A stretch of 64,000 bases of DNA from Paenibacillus pabuli (GTDB taxonomy: Bacteria; Bacillota; Bacilli; Paenibacillales; Paenibacillaceae): contig NZ_JBDOIO010000003.1 in the NCBI RefSeq assembly GCF_039831995.1, positions 558,001-622,000 on the forward strand, written 5' to 3'. The notes under the pieces are model-generated. The model was not told the origin of the DNA. It saw only the letters and a list, made by a program, of their open reading frames with translations, and made no database searches. The position numbers and the translations under genes are program-made. Below, one piece after another: positions 26,043 through 36,192 of the stretch (position 1 is the stretch's first letter; each line of letters begins with the position of its first letter).

Positions 26043-27118
26043 ATGAAGGATTTGGATTTACATAGTTTTGTATTAGATTACACGAAAGATAAGAAACATT
26101 TACATCTTGCTATCGGGATTGTTAGGGAGGGAGATATTGAATACTTTTCGTTTGGTAATAGTAAAAAGAACAGTATCGTCCCTCCTGAAAATATGTTGTT
26201 TGAAATCGGATCCATAACCAAAGTTTTTACATCCTACTTCTATTGGAAATGGAACGGGAAAAACTGCTTTCCTCGGATGACATGGTTGGTAAGTTCGTGC
26301 CAAATGTTGAAAATGATTATTTGAATAAAATTACCTTGAAAAACCTTGCTACTCATACCTCGGGATTACCTATATTGGCAACCAACCACAATCTGGCTAA
26401 AAAAAGAGCAAATCCTTATTCAATGTATACCGAGCAAGATTTAACTGCATTTTTATCTAATGCTGACTACACGGATAGCATCGGTTCGTTTGGATATTCC
26501 AATATCGGTGTGGCCATACTGGGAAACATTCTATGTAAGGTGTCAGGAAGCAAGTATGACGAACTGTTAAAAAGATATATAACGAGTCCATTAAAGATGG
26601 ATGAGAGAGCCGTTATGCTGGATTCAGAACAGGATGGCAGGTTTTTGAATGGACATGCTTCTACTGGGAAAAGAGTCCCTCATTGGGATCTTTCTATACA
26701 TGAAGGAGCTGGAGGAATTAAGTCCTCTGTTCGCGATTTGAGTTTATTTGTCCAAGCCAATCTAAATGATGATAATCCGATAGCCTCTACGCTACAAAAA
26801 AGTCATCTCCCGATGTGGATCGGAAATTCAAACCGTTATTTTGGCTGGGGTGAGGATAAACTTCTAGATCAAGGTATACTCTGGCATAACGGGGGTACAG
26901 CTGGTTTTAATAGTTATTTAGCTTTCAACAAGGAACTCCGTGTAGGAGTTGTATTGCTATCAAATTATTCTTTTTTCACCAATGTGCTGATGGATTATTA
27001 TATTGCTCAATTCATAAAATGGATTACTAAAAAAGAGCCTTCTCAAGGAACTATGATAGACTCCACAGGTAAAAAAATATTGGAAGCAATCTTAAGTAGT
27101 GAAAAGTCATTAAACTAA
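26043..27118 (+). pseudogene. Serine beta-lactamase/penicillin-binding-protein-like hydrolase, frameshifted
   Basis: The first frame starts at ATG 26043 (AAAGGAG upstream) and contains FEIGSITKVFTSY, with the catalytic SxxK. At about 26236 the frame breaks. The second frame continues LLLEMEREKLLSSDD, NLATHTSGLP, the YxN motif FGYSNIGVAILG and the HNGGTAGF box, and ends at 27118. Insertion of one C in TACTTC restores a single continuous class-C-like protein of about 358 residues. No signal peptide is seen, as in cytoplasmic esterase-type members. The stop TAA lies inside a CTAACGGG repeat. It is either a fresh pseudogene or a sequence error. Confidence 0.85.
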
Positions 27119-27170
27119 CGGGAAACGATAGTTGAAGAAATCACAACTCAGCAACCGGCTGTTATCTGGA
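27108..27170. repeat. CATTAARCTAACGGG repeat fused to the beta-lactamase-like gene's end
   Basis: CATTAAACTAACGGGAAACG begins at 27108 and includes the gene's own stop codon (27116-27118). CTAACG and CGATAG form a hairpin around GGAAA. The downstream part (CAGCAACCGGCTG, about 27150-27163) is a decayed form of the AGCAGC...GCTGCT terminator hairpin seen in other copies. Confidence 0.7.
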
Positions 27171-27284
27171 CTATCACTCAATCTTACAAGTGTGTAAGGC
27201 AATTGTCATATAAATCAATGGTAGTAACATAGCTGCTCCTTTAGACTAATCCACTGATAGGATTATTTTTAAGGGGGAGTTGGC

Positions 27285-28790
27285 GTGAGATTTTTAGAGA
27301 TGCTGCTTTTCTTTTTAAGTGTTTGTTTGTTGGTGCTCCTGTTCGTTTACAATCAACGTATTCGAAAATCAACCCTCCTCGTGACAAGCGGAGCAAGCTT
27401 CATTTTTTTAGTGGTACATTTGCTTGTCGAAGGATACAGGATTCAACTTTTATTTCTATACGGATTCATAATTCTGATGTTTATTCTTTCGGTTATAGGC
27501 ATTTTCATAACGCCGAATTTCGTTTGGAACATCTCTCGAATCCGAAGGGTACTCGGCAGACTATTTATCGTGATAGGGCTAATTGCCACTGGGGGCTTCC
27601 TCTACGTATTTCCGGTCTTCGACCTTCCGGTGCCAACCGGCGAGTTGAAGGTAGGCACGCAAGTCTTTCATTTTATCGATTCAAGCCGGGAGGAGACATT
27701 TGGAAAAACCGCGAAAGGTAAAAGGGAATTGATGGTTCAGGTATGGTATCCGGCTCAGGCTGGCACTGGAAATTACGCTCCTTTTATTCCTGATACTCAG
27801 ATTTTACGTTATATGGCTGGGAATTATGGCCTTCCCGGGTTTCTTTTTCAACATCTAAAGTATGTATCCAATCATGCTTATTTGGAGGCCAAAGTCTCTT
27901 CGAAACTGAACGCATACCCACTGATTCTTGCAAGTCCAGGGTTTGGCTCTTCCAGGTTCCTCCACACGACGCAAGCCGAGCATCTCGCGAGTCACGGATA
28001 TATCGTGGCAGTAATCGATCACACCTACAATACATTTGCAACCGAATTTCCGGACGGTCGAATCACAACCGACACAACCAACGAGTTATTCTCGCCTGAT
28101 CAGGATTATAGGGAGACTAGAAGAATTCGCGACAAGTTGGGAAAAGTGCTAACTAAGGATGTAATATTTACGCTGGACCAATTCGAGCTTATCCAAACGG
28201 GACAGATTCCAAGTAATCTAAAAGGGAGGATGGATCTCGGTCATATCGGGGTGTTTGGTCATTCCATTGGCGGAGCGACGGCTTATGACGCTTCATACGA
28301 TCCGCGAATCGCGGTTGGAATAGACCTTGATGGAGGGCTTTATCGTTTGAGTGACAGAGAGGGTCTGCGAAAGCCGTTTTTGTTTATCAACTCGGAAAGC
28401 TATCTCGAAAAATTAAAAATGGTGATGGAAAAACGGGTCTACACGGATGCAGAGCTTAAACGTATGGGCTCAACAAGAGAGTGGGAGGATCAAGTAACGG
28501 AAGACAAAAAGTTAGAGCTTGAGAGGATGCGACTAGCGGTCGACGAAGGGGGGCAAATCCTCTATATAGAAAATACGGAACATTTGAATTTTACCGATGT
28601 ACAGTTCATTTCTCCGATTTTCAACATGCTAGGCATTACAGGAAAGATCGCACCCGCAAGAGCAAACTTCGCTATCAATGCATACATGCTGGATTTCTTC
28701 GATTTGTACCTAAAAAATCAAAATGGAACCTTAATGAAAGGACCGAATAACTGCTTTCCAGAAGTGAAATTCGTAGACTCACTATTATAA
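27285..28790 (+). CDS. Membrane-anchored alpha/beta hydrolase (PAF-acetylhydrolase-like)
   Basis: The protein has 501 residues. The first 115 include about four hydrophobic membrane segments (MLLFFLSVCLLVLLFVYNQR, and GLIATGGFLYVFPVF at the end). The remainder is an alpha/beta hydrolase resembling platelet-activating-factor acetylhydrolase and dienelactone hydrolase. It starts at RELMVQVWYPAQ, has LILASPGFGSSRF as oxyanion region, the nucleophile elbow GVFGHSIGGATA, the acid region AVGIDLDG, and a His in NTEHLNFTD. AGGGGGAG precedes GTG 27285. The catalytic domain would face the exterior or interior depending on topology; I cannot decide. It probably hydrolyses short acyl esters or phospholipids. 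No neighbour suggests a pathway. Confidence 0.82.
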   Translation: MRFLEMLLFFLSVCLLVLLFVYNQRIRKSTLLVTSGASFIFLVVHLLVEGYRIQLLFLYGFIILMFILSVIGIFITPNFVWNISRIRRVLGRLFIVIGLIATGGFLYVFPVFDLPVPTGELKVGTQVFHFIDSSREETFGKTAKGKRELMVQVWYPAQAGTGNYAPFIPDTQILRYMAGNYGLPGFLFQHLKYVSNHAYLEAKVSSKLNAYPLILASPGFGSSRFLHTTQAEHLASHGYIVAVIDHTYNTFATEFPDGRITTDTTNELFSPDQDYRETRRIRDKLGKVLTKDVIFTLDQFELIQTGQIPSNLKGRMDLGHIGVFGHSIGGATAYDASYDPRIAVGIDLDGGLYRLSDREGLRKPFLFINSESYLEKLKMVMEKRVYTDAELKRMGSTREWEDQVTEDKKLELERMRLAVDEGGQILYIENTEHLNFTDVQFISPIFNMLGITGKIAPARANFAINAYMLDFFDLYLKNQNGTLMKGPNNCFPEVKFVDSLL

Positions 28791-28835
28791 ACTGCGGTAG
28801 ATACTGGAGTTTCTTTCATTGTCTGAGTCTTTCCA

Positions 28836-28919
28836 ATGTTATTAAAAAAAGAAGAACCCTTTCTCACATCGGGATCGCCTGAAGATAAAGAAGAAGCTGC
28901 TAAAAGAATATTAATATAA
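28836..28919 (+). other. Short orphan frame, probably the tail of a lost gene
   Basis: A 27-codon frame reads MLLKKEEPFLTSGSPEDKEE and ends within the start of the following repeat. No ribosome binding site or start region looks genuine. It resembles the leftover C-terminus of a protein rather than a gene. Confidence 0.3.
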
Positions 28920-29067
28920 GACTTCACATAAATAACGATTTTTTTGTATCAGAAAAGGTTTTTACTGACATAATCCAAGAACTTAGTTCTATTGCTAGAA
29001 AGTTAAGAAGATGGTACTTATCGAATAGAGATATTTATCTGTTTCATTAAACTAACGGGCAGGTTAG
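28914..29067. repeat. Long composite repeat, copy 1
   Basis: It begins ATATAAGACTTC, continues AATAACGATTTTTTTG.TATCAG, contains a CCAAGAACTTAGTTC segment and closes with TTTATCTGTTTCATTAAACT and ACGGGCAGGTTAG at 29067. The same order of blocks is present at 35053-35191, and the last block also at 50452-50486. CTAAC and GTTAG at the right end form a hairpin. Confidence 0.7.
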
Positions 29068-29188
29068 AGTGATGACTTCGCGAAAACTTCATACGATTTG
29101 CGTGAATATTTTTTGTTATCGACAGTACGTCCTGTCATAATTTACAATGATTAACAGGATATTATTGCCTTAGTGAGGAGGATGACAA

Positions 29189-29974
29189 GTGGAGCTTTTT
29201 TACGAAATCGAAGGGGAGGGATCCCCGATAGTCATGATTCACTCGGGAGGTGTCGACTCAAGGGTGTGGAGGTATATGGTGCCGGAACTAGCGCAATCCT
29301 TCAATATCATTACCTTCGATGGTCGAGGAACCGGTCGCTCGGCTGCAATGCAAGAGCCGACTTCACTTGTGGAAGATCTGCGCAAACTTCTCGAACATCT
29401 CGGGCTAAATCGTGTAACACTTGTCGGCCATTCCATGGGTGGGCAGGTCGCGACTGATTTTACGTTATTATATCCTTCCATGGTGAAGCAACTTGTGGTG
29501 ATTGCTCCTTCATTGACGGGATTTGTATATTCGCAGGAATTCACCAATTATATGACATCGGTGAATGCGGCCGCTCCCGATATTTCTAAGCTTGTGGGGT
29601 TGTCCTTAGCTGGGCCGAACTATCGGGCTACGATGGCTAGCCCCCATGGGAGTTTTCTCAGTGAAATGCATGCTCACTACATGACAAGAGTATTTACCGA
29701 GTGGAGATCCTTTGAGGTCCTGTGGCCAGAGCCGCCTACGATTGAACGGTTAGAGCAAATTGCAGTAAGTACTCTATTCATACAAGGAACAATAGAATGG
29801 CCGGACATGTATAATATCGCCGAACATTTCAAGCGTGTCCCTGCGATTCAGTTTGCCGAAATCCAAGGGGCCGATCATATGCTTATCCTAACTCATGCGA
29901 AACAACTAGCAAATTGCATCCAACATTTTATACTGGGAGAGCACGATAATGCCGTGGATCCAAGAAGTGAATGA
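29189..29974 (+). CDS. Alpha/beta hydrolase
   Basis: This 261-residue soluble protein has a full alpha/beta-hydrolase fold. The oxyanion segment is IVMIHSGGVDSR, the strand after it FNIITFDGRGTGRS, the nucleophile elbow VTLVGHSMGGQVA, and the catalytic His is in IQGADHMLIL. The acid residue is probably Asp in EWPDMYN, although the usual G-x-x-D spacing is slightly unusual (IQGTIEWPD). GAGGAGG at 29175-29181 sets the GTG start at 29189. It stands alone between repeats. Similar proteins include 3-oxoadipate enol-lactonase-like and other esterases; the substrate is unknown. Confidence 0.85.
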   Translation: MELFYEIEGEGSPIVMIHSGGVDSRVWRYMVPELAQSFNIITFDGRGTGRSAAMQEPTSLVEDLRKLLEHLGLNRVTLVGHSMGGQVATDFTLLYPSMVKQLVVIAPSLTGFVYSQEFTNYMTSVNAAAPDISKLVGLSLAGPNYRATMASPHGSFLSEMHAHYMTRVFTEWRSFEVLWPEPPTIERLEQIAVSTLFIQGTIEWPDMYNIAEHFKRVPAIQFAEIQGADHMLILTHAKQLANCIQHFILGEHDNAVDPRSE

Positions 29975-30136
29975 ACGGATTTGTACGCCGCCGAGGAAAA
30001 TAATCGTAAGGCTCCACGTGGAGGTTATTTGGGTTAGTCGAAAAAAGTATATCGCGGAAAAGGAAAATCCACCAACCTGAAATGCTTGAAAATATCAGCT
30101 GGTTTTTGTTTATAGGTACAAGTTATGTCCGAGTCA

Positions 30137-30183
30137 ATGACAAGAACTTGTTCCGATTGCCGGCCTAGACAAGTAATTGTTCC
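30137..30183. repeat. Dispersed repeat, GGACAAGAAC type (two half copies)
   Basis: ATGACAAGAACTTGTTCC (from 30137), then GATTGCCGGCCTAGACAAG and TAATTGTTCC to 30183. The block CGATTGCCG also follows the element at 41648, and a similar CGATTACCG follows that at 54341. Confidence 0.55.
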
Positions 30184-30188
30184 TAAGC

Positions 30189-30216
30189 TTGACACCGATT
30201 ACATTGTTGGTATAAA
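30189..30216 (+). promoter_or_regulatory. Vegetative promoter of the licT gene
   Basis: TTGACA (30189-30194), 16 bases, TATAAA (30211-30216), placed 15 bases before the RNA antiterminator. It is the only strong promoter seen for the beta-glucoside operon. Confidence 0.75.
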
Positions 30217-30230
30217 ATACAGCTAAATAA

Positions 30231-30315
30231 GGAGTGTTACTGATTCGATCAGGCACCACCACAGTCTGGATAACATGAGTGTATACTTGTGTTTGTAGAC
30301 AATGGTGGTGCTTTT
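30231..30315 (+). promoter_or_regulatory. Ribonucleic antiterminator and overlapping terminator before licT
   Basis: GGAGTGTTACTGATTCGATC (30231-30250) plus AGGCACCACC is a RAT of the LicT/SacY type. Its 3' side overlaps the left arm of a terminator: GCACCACCA (30253-30261) pairs with TGGTGGTGC (30303-30311), then TTTT. Binding of the antiterminator protein to the RAT would prevent the terminator from forming, giving autoregulation. A second copy with the identical RAT core precedes bglP. Confidence 0.85.
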
Positions 30316-30338
30316 GTCATATAGGGGGTGAAGGCAGC

Positions 30339-31187
30339 ATGAGATTCAAAAAGTCACTGAATAACAACATCGCCCTTGTCGAAGACGACGAAGGTTGCGA
30401 GGTGATTGTCATAGGCACAGGCATTGGTTTCAAAAAGGCCAAAGGGCAATACCTTGATCGGGACCAGATCCAGAAAATGTTCAGAGTTGAAGCCAATGAC
30501 AAATACCAGCAAATCGAACAATTTTTCAACGATATTCCTCTGCAAATCATCGATATAACCGATGAGATTATTGAAATAGGTCAGGAGAAGATTGGGAAAA
30601 AACTTAACAGTTCGATCCTGTTGACCCTTGCGGATCATATTCATTTTGCACTTGAACGCCATAAAAGCGGTATGGATGTGCAGAATCCCCTTCACTGGGA
30701 CATACGGCATCTGTATCCTGTGGAATATCGTGTGGGCGTACAAGCCGTGGACCGGATTAACGAAGCTTTTCACGTAACGATGTCCCCTAGCGAAGCGAGT
30801 TCCATTGCACTTCACTTCGTGAATTCGCAGCTCGACTCAGGCAGCATGAACCAAACGATAAAAATTACTAAAATGATCAATGAAAGCCTAGAGATCATGT
30901 CCCAACATTTCGGCATTGCGCTGGATCAGGAGTCTGTGAACTATTCCAGATTCATCACCCATCTGCGTTACTTCATCGTCCGCCAAATGAACCGGGAGAT
31001 ACTTTCGTTCAAGGATCAGCATTTTTTGTATGACGTGTTATCGGAACGTTATCCTTCCAGCTTTCAATGTGCGCAAGAAATAAAGGAGTTTATGGAACGG
31101 CAGCATGAGTTCACCATTACTCCTGATGAGATGGTTTACCTAATGATTCACATCGAGAGAGTGACGTCGCATTCCGATGCGGACTAA
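30339..31187 (+). CDS. licT: BglG/LicT family transcriptional antiterminator
   Basis: The protein of about 282 residues starts at ATG 30339, behind GGGGGTG. The frame is open further upstream to 30279, but that would run through the terminator and is not used. Residues 1-60 are the CAT RNA-binding domain (KKSLNNNIALVEDDEGCEVI, VIGTGIGFKKAKGQ). Two PRD regulatory domains follow, with conserved histidines in LADHIHFALERH, LYPVEYRVG, SSIALHFVNSQL and HLRYFIVRQM. LicT-type proteins are phosphorylated by HPr and by their cognate PTS permease and bind RAT RNA when substrate is present. Targets here are the two RAT elements at 30231 and 31217. Confidence 0.9.
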   Translation: MRFKKSLNNNIALVEDDEGCEVIVIGTGIGFKKAKGQYLDRDQIQKMFRVEANDKYQQIEQFFNDIPLQIIDITDEIIEIGQEKIGKKLNSSILLTLADHIHFALERHKSGMDVQNPLHWDIRHLYPVEYRVGVQAVDRINEAFHVTMSPSEASSIALHFVNSQLDSGSMNQTIKITKMINESLEIMSQHFGIALDQESVNYSRFITHLRYFIVRQMNREILSFKDQHFLYDVLSERYPSSFQCAQEIKEFMERQHEFTITPDEMVYLMIHIERVTSHSDAD

Positions 31188-31216
31188 CACATCACGTATG
31201 AATAAGAATTGAATAT

Positions 31217-31301
31217 GGAGTGTTACTGATTCGATCAGGCACCACCAAATGTTACCGACTCTGCACCTGCGGCGGACCGGTTAAACATTTGGTTTTTTTT
31301 T
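31217..31301 (+). promoter_or_regulatory. Ribonucleic antiterminator and terminator before bglP
   Basis: GGAGTGTTACTGATTCGATC (31217-31236) repeats the first RAT exactly. The terminator arm ACCAAATGTT (31244-31253) pairs with AACATTTGGT (31284-31293), followed by a run of eight or more T. The RAT side is duplicated exactly while the rest of the terminator differs, which indicates selection on protein binding. Confidence 0.85.
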
Positions 31302-31326
31302 CGCCAAAAATAGAGGAGGAATCAGC

Positions 31327-33249
31327 ATGAACCATAGGGAGTTGTCCAAGGAGATCATCCAATTAACAGGAGGAGAAGAAAACATCACCCAGGCCTGGCA
31401 CTGCATCACTAGGCTCCGTTTCAACGTCAAGGATGAAAAAAAGGTTCAACTGGAGCAGATCAAAAAACTGGACGGTGTCCTCGGTGCACAGTTTCAGAAC
31501 GATCAATTTCAGGTTGTTATCGGGAATCGCGTCGCGGCGGTATATGAGGAATTGGAGGGACAACTAAAGCAGGGAACCTCTACGGAGCATGACAAACAGC
31601 CTCCACGCTCCAGAGGCATCAACGCCGTTTTGGATACCATCTCGGGCATATTCACACCGATTTTGCCGGCTATTGTGGGCACCGGTATGCTCAAAGGAAT
31701 TCTGGCACTGCTGGTGTCCTTGGGACTGTTGCACGAAACCAGTGGTGAATATCAGATCTTGTCTTCTATCGGCAATGCTGCTTTTTATTTTTTGCCGTTC
31801 CTGTTAGCCGTATCGTCCGCTCGCAAATTCAAGGTGAATGAGTATATTGCTCTGACGTTGGCAGGTACAATGATGTACCCGACCATTCTGGATGCTTTCA
31901 ATGCCAATCACCTTGAACCGATTCGTTTCTTTTCCCTCCCTGTGTCAATCGTGAATTACACGCAGTCTGTCATTCCGATTATCTTGGGTGTGTGGTTGCT
32001 TAGCTACGTGTATCGCTGGGTAGACAAGATTATTCCAGGGCCGGTAAAGGTCATTTTTACATCGATGATTGTACTGGTCATTACGGTTCCAGTTCTGTTG
32101 ATTGCCATCGGCCCGTTAGGCACGTACATCGGCAATTATTTGGAAATAGGTATATCTTGGCTCTTTGCCCATTCCGGTCCTTTGACGGGAATTATCCTTG
32201 GCGGCTTGATGCCATTAATCGTCATGACAGGAATGCACTATGCATTTTTCCCGGGCACACTGCAAAATTTGAGCAAACTCGGTTATGACGTGCTTTTGTT
32301 ACCCATCAACCTGGTCACGAACATGAGTCAGGCTGGCGCAGTAATGGCGGTATTTCTCAAAACGAAAAACCCGAACATGAAGTCGATTGCACTGTCGAGT
32401 GGCATTTCCGCTTTACTGGGCATTACTGAACCTGCATTGTACGGAGTTACGTTAAAGTTGAAAAAACCGTTCTACGCATCAATCGTTGGTGGTGCCGTTG
32501 GCGGTGGGTTTATAACAGCAGTTGGCCTGAAATGTTTTGGTTTTGCTGTTCCCGGATTGCTATCACTGCCGTTATACATCGACCCGAAGGGGGGAATGTC
32601 CAACTTCTGGTATGCGTTAATTGGAGTCGCCATGAGTTTCATCGTTTCGTTCATCTTGACTTTGATGCTGAAATGGGATGATTCGGAACCACAGCCATTG
32701 CCTGCGTCAGACTTCCCACCGATGGAAGTGAAACCTGAAACCTTGCCGAAGGAGAACGGATTGCCAGTTACGGTTCACTCCATCGAAGAGAAGAAAGGTG
32801 AAATACAGAGTCCACTTACCGGGGAACTTGTTCCACTTTCAGAGCTTCCAGACAAAACATTTGCGGATGAGCTGACAGGTAAAGGGATTGCAATCAGACC
32901 GACAGAAGGCAAAGTGACCGCACCTTTTGATGGAACAGTCACGATGGTGGCCAAAAGTAAACATGCCATTATGCTTCAATCCACGGATGGGATTGATATA
33001 CTCATCCACGTCGGATTAAATACGGTCTCGCTCAAAGGGAAGTTCTTTGATGTCAAAGTTGAAGTGGGACAAGCAGTCCGCTTGGGCGAGCCGCTTGTTG
33101 AATTCGATCTGGAGAGCATCAAAGCGGCGGGACTGGATATTGTTTCACCCGTCATTGTAACGAATACACCGGATTATTTGGATGTTGTGCCAGTACATGT
33201 GAAGGGGGTGATTTCAATGAATGAATTGCTTCTTCTCACCGTTCGCTAA
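31327..33249 (+). CDS. bglP: PTS beta-glucoside transporter subunit EIIBCA
   Basis: This 640-residue membrane protein contains all three PTS domains. EIIB is residues 1-85, with phospho-Cys26 in AWHCITRLRF. EIIC is about 105-455, with many membrane segments and GITEPALYGV, the conserved substrate motif. EIIA is about 490-620 (QSPLTGELVPLSELPD, KHAIML with His546, and phospho-His561 in ILIHVGLNTV). It takes up and phosphorylates beta-glucosides such as salicin, arbutin or cellobiose. AGAGGAGG precedes ATG 31327. Expression depends on antitermination at the upstream RAT. It also likely phosphorylates LicT. Confidence 0.92.
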   Translation: MNHRELSKEIIQLTGGEENITQAWHCITRLRFNVKDEKKVQLEQIKKLDGVLGAQFQNDQFQVVIGNRVAAVYEELEGQLKQGTSTEHDKQPPRSRGINAVLDTISGIFTPILPAIVGTGMLKGILALLVSLGLLHETSGEYQILSSIGNAAFYFLPFLLAVSSARKFKVNEYIALTLAGTMMYPTILDAFNANHLEPIRFFSLPVSIVNYTQSVIPIILGVWLLSYVYRWVDKIIPGPVKVIFTSMIVLVITVPVLLIAIGPLGTYIGNYLEIGISWLFAHSGPLTGIILGGLMPLIVMTGMHYAFFPGTLQNLSKLGYDVLLLPINLVTNMSQAGAVMAVFLKTKNPNMKSIALSSGISALLGITEPALYGVTLKLKKPFYASIVGGAVGGGFITAVGLKCFGFAVPGLLSLPLYIDPKGGMSNFWYALIGVAMSFIVSFILTLMLKWDDSEPQPLPASDFPPMEVKPETLPKENGLPVTVHSIEEKKGEIQSPLTGELVPLSELPDKTFADELTGKGIAIRPTEGKVTAPFDGTVTMVAKSKHAIMLQSTDGIDILIHVGLNTVSLKGKFFDVKVEVGQAVRLGEPLVEFDLESIKAAGLDIVSPVIVTNTPDYLDVVPVHVKGVISMNELLLLTVR

Positions 33250-33273
33250 ACGTTTTTCATTTTTATCATATGA

Positions 33274-34794
<1,521 letters not shown>

Positions 34795-34801
34795 ATGAAA
34801 A

Positions 34802-34829
34802 ATCCGATTCCGGTATGCCGGAAACGGAT
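34802..34829 (+). terminator. Hairpin after bglH
   Basis: ATCCGATTCCGG (34802-34813) pairs with CCGGAAACGGAT (34818-34829) with one A.A mismatch and a TATG loop. No T-run follows, so it is a weak terminator or RNA-end hairpin. Confidence 0.5.
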
Positions 34830-34956
34830 GTCAAAAAAGAAGTCAATAAAATGTTCAGCCAAGCAAGAACATCTTAGTATAACGTTTTTCAAAAAGTAAG
34901 AAATAAAATCCACTAGGGGATAGTTAGCCAATGGGCACTGCTCCCTTTCATGTCGC

Positions 34957-35004
34957 TAGACAACAACATTATTCCATTCAAGTCGCTATTATAGCGGCTT
35001 TTTT
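34957..35004. repeat. Dispersed repeat: GACAACAAC element with terminator hairpin
   Basis: GACAACAACATTATTCC is followed by CATTC and the hairpin AAGTCGCTA (34980-34988) with TAGCGGCTT (34992-35000), ending in TTTT. This unit recurs nearly unchanged at 41544-41585 and in a variant at 9974-10020. The hairpin can end transcripts from the left. Confidence 0.7.
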
Positions 35005-35052
35005 GTTTTAAGGTACCAAGTCTTGTCCCACGCTAAGGACAGAACATTGTGA

Positions 35053-35191
35053 ATATAAGACTTCGCTTGAATAACGATTTTTTTATCAGGAACTAGGTTG
35101 TTTTAGATCGAAAGCAAGCACCTGTTCATTGTTGAAACGGTTAAGAATGCTAAGAAGCTTTATCTGTTTCATTAAGCTTAAGGCAGGATAG
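35053..35191. repeat. Long composite repeat, copy 2
   Basis: ATATAAGACTTCGCTTGAAT, then AACGATTTTTTTATCAG, then, after diverged sequence, TTTATCTGTTTCATTAAGCT and TAAGGCAGGATAG up to 35191. The block order equals copy 1 at 28914-29067. Both copies lie after a complete gene or operon. Confidence 0.65.
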
Positions 35192-35279
35192 CTCAACAAC
35201 AGGATAGATTGGGGCATTACCGCTTCAAGAAAGAATTTTCGTTGCTCTGGTTAGTTGAACAGTTTTAATCCTTCATAAT

Positions 35280-36035
35280 CTAATCGTCATGTTCATTCTG
35301 ATTTGGTTGAATGATTCTAACTCCGTCGAAGATTGAATCTTTTTTAAACTGAATTAAGTGATGTAAGTAGGATATCCCACATATTTGGGATTCGATGACC
35401 TTATCTAGATAAGTCCTGATATTCTCAGCCACATTCAAAATCCCCTGAAGATCCGTATGTTCGGCCGCGACGATGGCTTGCCTAAAATGTACGGTATCTT
35501 CTGAATATACGGAGCTTTGTAGCGTTTGAATCAACCTGATTTTCAGTAAATGTGATCCATTAAATTGACGATAACGGTTGTCAGGGTCACGATCTGCCCT
35601 TACATATCCCATTTGCTCCCAATAGCGGATTGCTGATTTGGGAGCCTGCGTTAATTTGGATGCTTCGTTGATGTTGAACGCTTTCTCGGCATAAGCAGAC
35701 TTATTCTCATTAGCGTATATCCGAATATCCTGAATTAACTTATCTAATTTCTCTTTTTCCTCAAACAAAACAACTTCTTTTCCCCTAATGATCCACATTG
35801 CATCATTTGGTTTGCCCCGATGGAGACAACGAAGCACCTCGGCCGTCACTTCCATTCCGAATGCTGGTGCCATGGCTTGGATACACGAAAGATAGGCTTC
35901 GTGCTGGTCTGTATAAATACGGTATCCATTTGAAGATCTTTCAGCTGGAGGTATTAGGCCTATTGCTTCGTAATTCCTAATCGTACTAGCGCTAATCTTG
36001 AATTTCGCCGCCATCTGTTTTGGGCGCATCGTCAC
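35280..36035 (-). CDS. Regulator with two tandem MerR-type DNA-binding domains
   Basis: This 251-residue protein has two MerR helix-turn-helix domains in one chain. The first (residues 1-70) reads KQMAAKFKISASTIRNYEAI followed by GLIPPAERSSNGYRIYT. The second (about 120-190) reads NINEASKLTQAPKSAIRYWE followed by MGYVRADRDPDNRYRQFNGS. A helical segment links them and another follows; no Cys-rich metal-binding loop is visible. Ordinary MerR proteins have one such domain and dimerise; two in one chain suggest a pseudo-dimer or binding to adjacent sites. It is divergent from the uncharacterised gene at 36193, which is its most likely target. Minus-strand start ATG at 36033-36035. Confidence 0.75.
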   Translation of the reverse strand: MTMRPKQMAAKFKISASTIRNYEAIGLIPPAERSSNGYRIYTDQHEAYLSCIQAMAPAFGMEVTAEVLRCLHRGKPNDAMWIIRGKEVVLFEEKEKLDKLIQDIRIYANENKSAYAEKAFNINEASKLTQAPKSAIRYWEQMGYVRADRDPDNRYRQFNGSHLLKIRLIQTLQSSVYSEDTVHFRQAIVAAEHTDLQGILNVAENIRTYLDKVIESQICGISYLHHLIQFKKDSIFDGVRIIQPNQNEHDD

Positions 36036-36130
36036 TCGTCATCTCTCCTCGATACAATGGATCAACATTAAATTTACTTATAAGGTTTTTCTATAATAAT
36101 AGTTGATATTCCTTCTCTTTTGATGCTAAA

Positions 36131-36157
36131 CCTTCCAATTGGCTTGAAAGTTATACA
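36131..36157 (+). promoter_or_regulatory. Possible MerR-type operator/promoter between divergent genes
   Basis: An imperfect dyad, AACCTTCCAATTGG and CTTGAAAGTT, ends directly before TATACA (36152-36157). Position over the -35/-10 spacer is the arrangement used by MerR activators. The -35 box is not clear, so this is tentative. Confidence 0.35.
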
Positions 36158-36192
36158 ATGGAATTGAAATGAAGAAAAGGAGGCGTTTGCTT

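Noticed and set aside
30279..30338. Upstream start of the LicT gene at 30279
   Set aside because: It lies inside the antiterminator/terminator structure; ATG 30339 follows GGGGGTG and gives the standard CAT-domain start.
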